Shown in pieces: positions 62,807 to 64,000 of a DNA stretch of 64,000 bases. The stretch is from Rhodovulum visakhapatnamense (GTDB lineage: Bacteria > Pseudomonadota > Alphaproteobacteria > Rhodobacterales > Rhodobacteraceae). The stretch is taken from contig NZ_SOEB01000022.1 of the NCBI RefSeq assembly GCF_004365965.1, positions 1 through 64,000 of the forward strand, read 5' to 3'. Numbering within the stretch: the stretch's first letter is position 1; each line of letters opens with the position of its first letter. Under the pieces are notes generated by a model that had not been told where the DNA came from, ran no database searches, and worked only from the letters and a program-made list of their open reading frames with translations. A program made the translations under genes and the position numbers.

Positions 62807-63931
62807 ATGGGCGCGTTGAAACACATCTTCTGGCTGGGCACCAAGGAACTGCGCGCCGTGCTGAGCGATACGATGATGGTGGGGCTGATCCTGTTCACCT
62901 TTACAGGCATGGTCTACATGCAGGCCACCGCCCTGCCGGAAAACGTCAACCACGCCTCGATCGCCATCGTTGACGAAGACAACTCCAGCCTGTCGCGGCA
63001 GATCGCCAACGCCTTCTACCCGCCCTACTTCCAGCCGCCCGAGCAGATCGAGGCGGGCATGGTCGATGCCGCGCTGGATGCCGGTGCCTACCTGTTCGTC
63101 ATCAGCATCCCCAATGGGTTCGAGGCCGATCTGCGCCGAGGTCATCAGCCCGAGATCCAGCTTGATATCGACGCCACGGCGGTGATGCAGGCCGGGCTGG
63201 GCGATGCCTATATCCAGAACATCGTGAATGACGAGGTCACGCGCTACCTGTCGCGCGCCGACGCCGAGACCGATCTGGCCATCGGCAACGAGATTCACCG
63301 CGCCTTCAACCCCAATGGCACGATGAGCTGGTTCAACGCGCTGACCGGCATCCTCGATTTCCTGAACATCATCATCATCATGCTGACCGGTGCGGCGCTG
63401 GTGCGCGAGCGCGAGCATGGCACGATCGAACACCTGATGGTCATGCCCCTGCACGCGGTCGAGATCGCGCTGGCCAAGATCTGGGCCAACGGGCTGATCG
63501 TGCTGGTGGCCTTTGGCCTTTCGATGAGCGTGGTGGTCGAGGGCTGGCTGAACGTGCCGGTGGCCGGGTCCCGCTGGGTGTTGATGCTGGGCGCGACGCT
63601 CTACCTGTTCGCGGCCAGTGCCATCGGCATCCTGCTGGGCACGGTGGCGCGCAGCATGGCGCAATTCGCGCTGCTGGTATTGCTGGTGGTGATCCCGATG
63701 ATGCTGCTGTCCGGCGGCATCAGCCCGGTCGAAAGCCAGCCCGAGATATTGCAACCCTTCACCGCCCTACTGCCGTCGCGCCACTACATGTCCTTTTCGC
63801 AGGCCGTCGTTTTCCGTGGTGCCGGGTTGGACGTGGTCTGGCCCGACCTCTTGCGCATCGCCGGTATGGGCGTGGTGTTCCTGCTTTGCAGCTTGTTGGT
63901 CTTTCGCCGGTCATTGAGCGCCGCAAGCTAA
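62807..63931 (+). CDS. ABC-2 type permease (second copy)
   Basis: A 374-residue paralogue of the permease at 4016. It has an N-terminal helix, periplasmic domain with SIAIVDEDNSSLSRQIANAF, the REREHGTIEHLMVMP segment and five C-terminal helices. Its stop lies 69 bases from the window end; no lipoprotein gene follows within the visible sequence. With the two preceding genes it forms a complete adaptor-ATPase-permease exporter set. Confidence 0.9.
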   Translation: MGALKHIFWLGTKELRAVLSDTMMVGLILFTFTGMVYMQATALPENVNHASIAIVDEDNSSLSRQIANAFYPPYFQPPEQIEAGMVDAALDAGAYLFVISIPNGFEADLRRGHQPEIQLDIDATAVMQAGLGDAYIQNIVNDEVTRYLSRADAETDLAIGNEIHRAFNPNGTMSWFNALTGILDFLNIIIIMLTGAALVREREHGTIEHLMVMPLHAVEIALAKIWANGLIVLVAFGLSMSVVVEGWLNVPVAGSRWVLMLGATLYLFAASAIGILLGTVARSMAQFALLVLLVVIPMMLLSGGISPVESQPEILQPFTALLPSRHYMSFSQAVVFRGAGLDVVWPDLLRIAGMGVVFLLCSLLVFRRSLSAAS

Positions 63932-64000
63932 GCGCCCGCGCCTCGGCAATTCGCTGGCTGGCGCATACGAGTATCTTCGCTCTGTGCTCCGTTCGCTCGC

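Noticed and set aside
61874-63754. 626-codon antisense frame over the second exporter operon
   Set aside because: Gln/His/Asp-rich shadow of two well-recognised ABC genes.
1-64000. CRISPR arrays, tRNA or rRNA genes
   Set aside because: No regularly spaced repeats, and no tRNA or rRNA signature sequences were found on either strand by eye; a tRNAscan/Infernal run would settle this.

Overview
The window looks like high-GC alphaproteobacterial DNA, most likely from a Rhodobacterales (Paracoccus/Rhodobacter-like) genome or large plasmid. This rests on the gene content: a PhaC / MaoC-phosphate acetyltransferase / AckA / FabI cluster, NnrS/NnrU and NsrR genes, a TorA-type reductase, BA14K-like and DUF1127 small proteins, and many insertion sequences of types common in that order. 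The assignment is inference; there is no rRNA gene or other phylogenetic marker.

Layout. (1) 0.2-6.2 kb: HlyD / RbbA-type double-ATPase ABC fusion / ABC-2 permease operon plus a lipoprotein hydrolase. A paralogous three-gene operon lies at the other end (59.0-63.9 kb). (2) 6.4-11.07 kb: a consensus FNR box precedes phaC, a MaoC-Pta fusion, ackA and the first 72 codons of fabI, which is cut by an IS5/IS903-like remnant. (3) 11.4-15.6 kb: a Tn3-family transposon (tnpA, tnpR, one passenger) that joins the IS remnant to a Fic-protein fragment. (4) 15.9-19.2 kb: HD hydrolase, HTH protein, exported protein, rhomboid protease. (5) 19.9-25.0 kb: triheme cytochrome, TorD chaperone, TorA reductase and a BA14K-like protein in overlapping reading frames.

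(6) 25.5-38.8 kb is a stress / nitric-oxide island: MscS channel, zinc-ribbon protein, two Rnk (GreA-like) modules in opposite orientation, DUF1127 protein, HemD, NsrR divergent from a truncated haemoglobin across a perfect palindrome, then a DUF488 protein, 5-formyl-THF cyclo-ligase, NnrS and NnrU, with an EamA exporter, GntR regulator and TauE permease. Three genes here share a previously unremarked ~71-nt upstream leader element. (7) 39.3-41.2 kb: tyrosine recombinase and an AAA+ ATPase whose S8 protease partner is cut off.

(8) 41.2-54.0 kb is an IS graveyard: IS66 with a passenger, IS3, IS630, IS110, IS256, an apparently complete IS5/IS427-type element and a complete IS21. It surrounds a chemoreceptor and two near-identical-architecture zinc-binding CZB proteins. 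(9) 54.0-58.8 kb: SLC13/TrkA-C transporter, an unknown 446-residue protein, and a LysR-like protein that has lost its DNA-binding domain.

Functionally the window joins oxygen-limited metabolism (PHA and acetyl-phosphate metabolism under an FNR site, TMAO/DMSO-type respiration, NO detoxification) with general stress genes, in a setting heavily reworked by transposition. No tRNA, rRNA or CRISPR array was seen.
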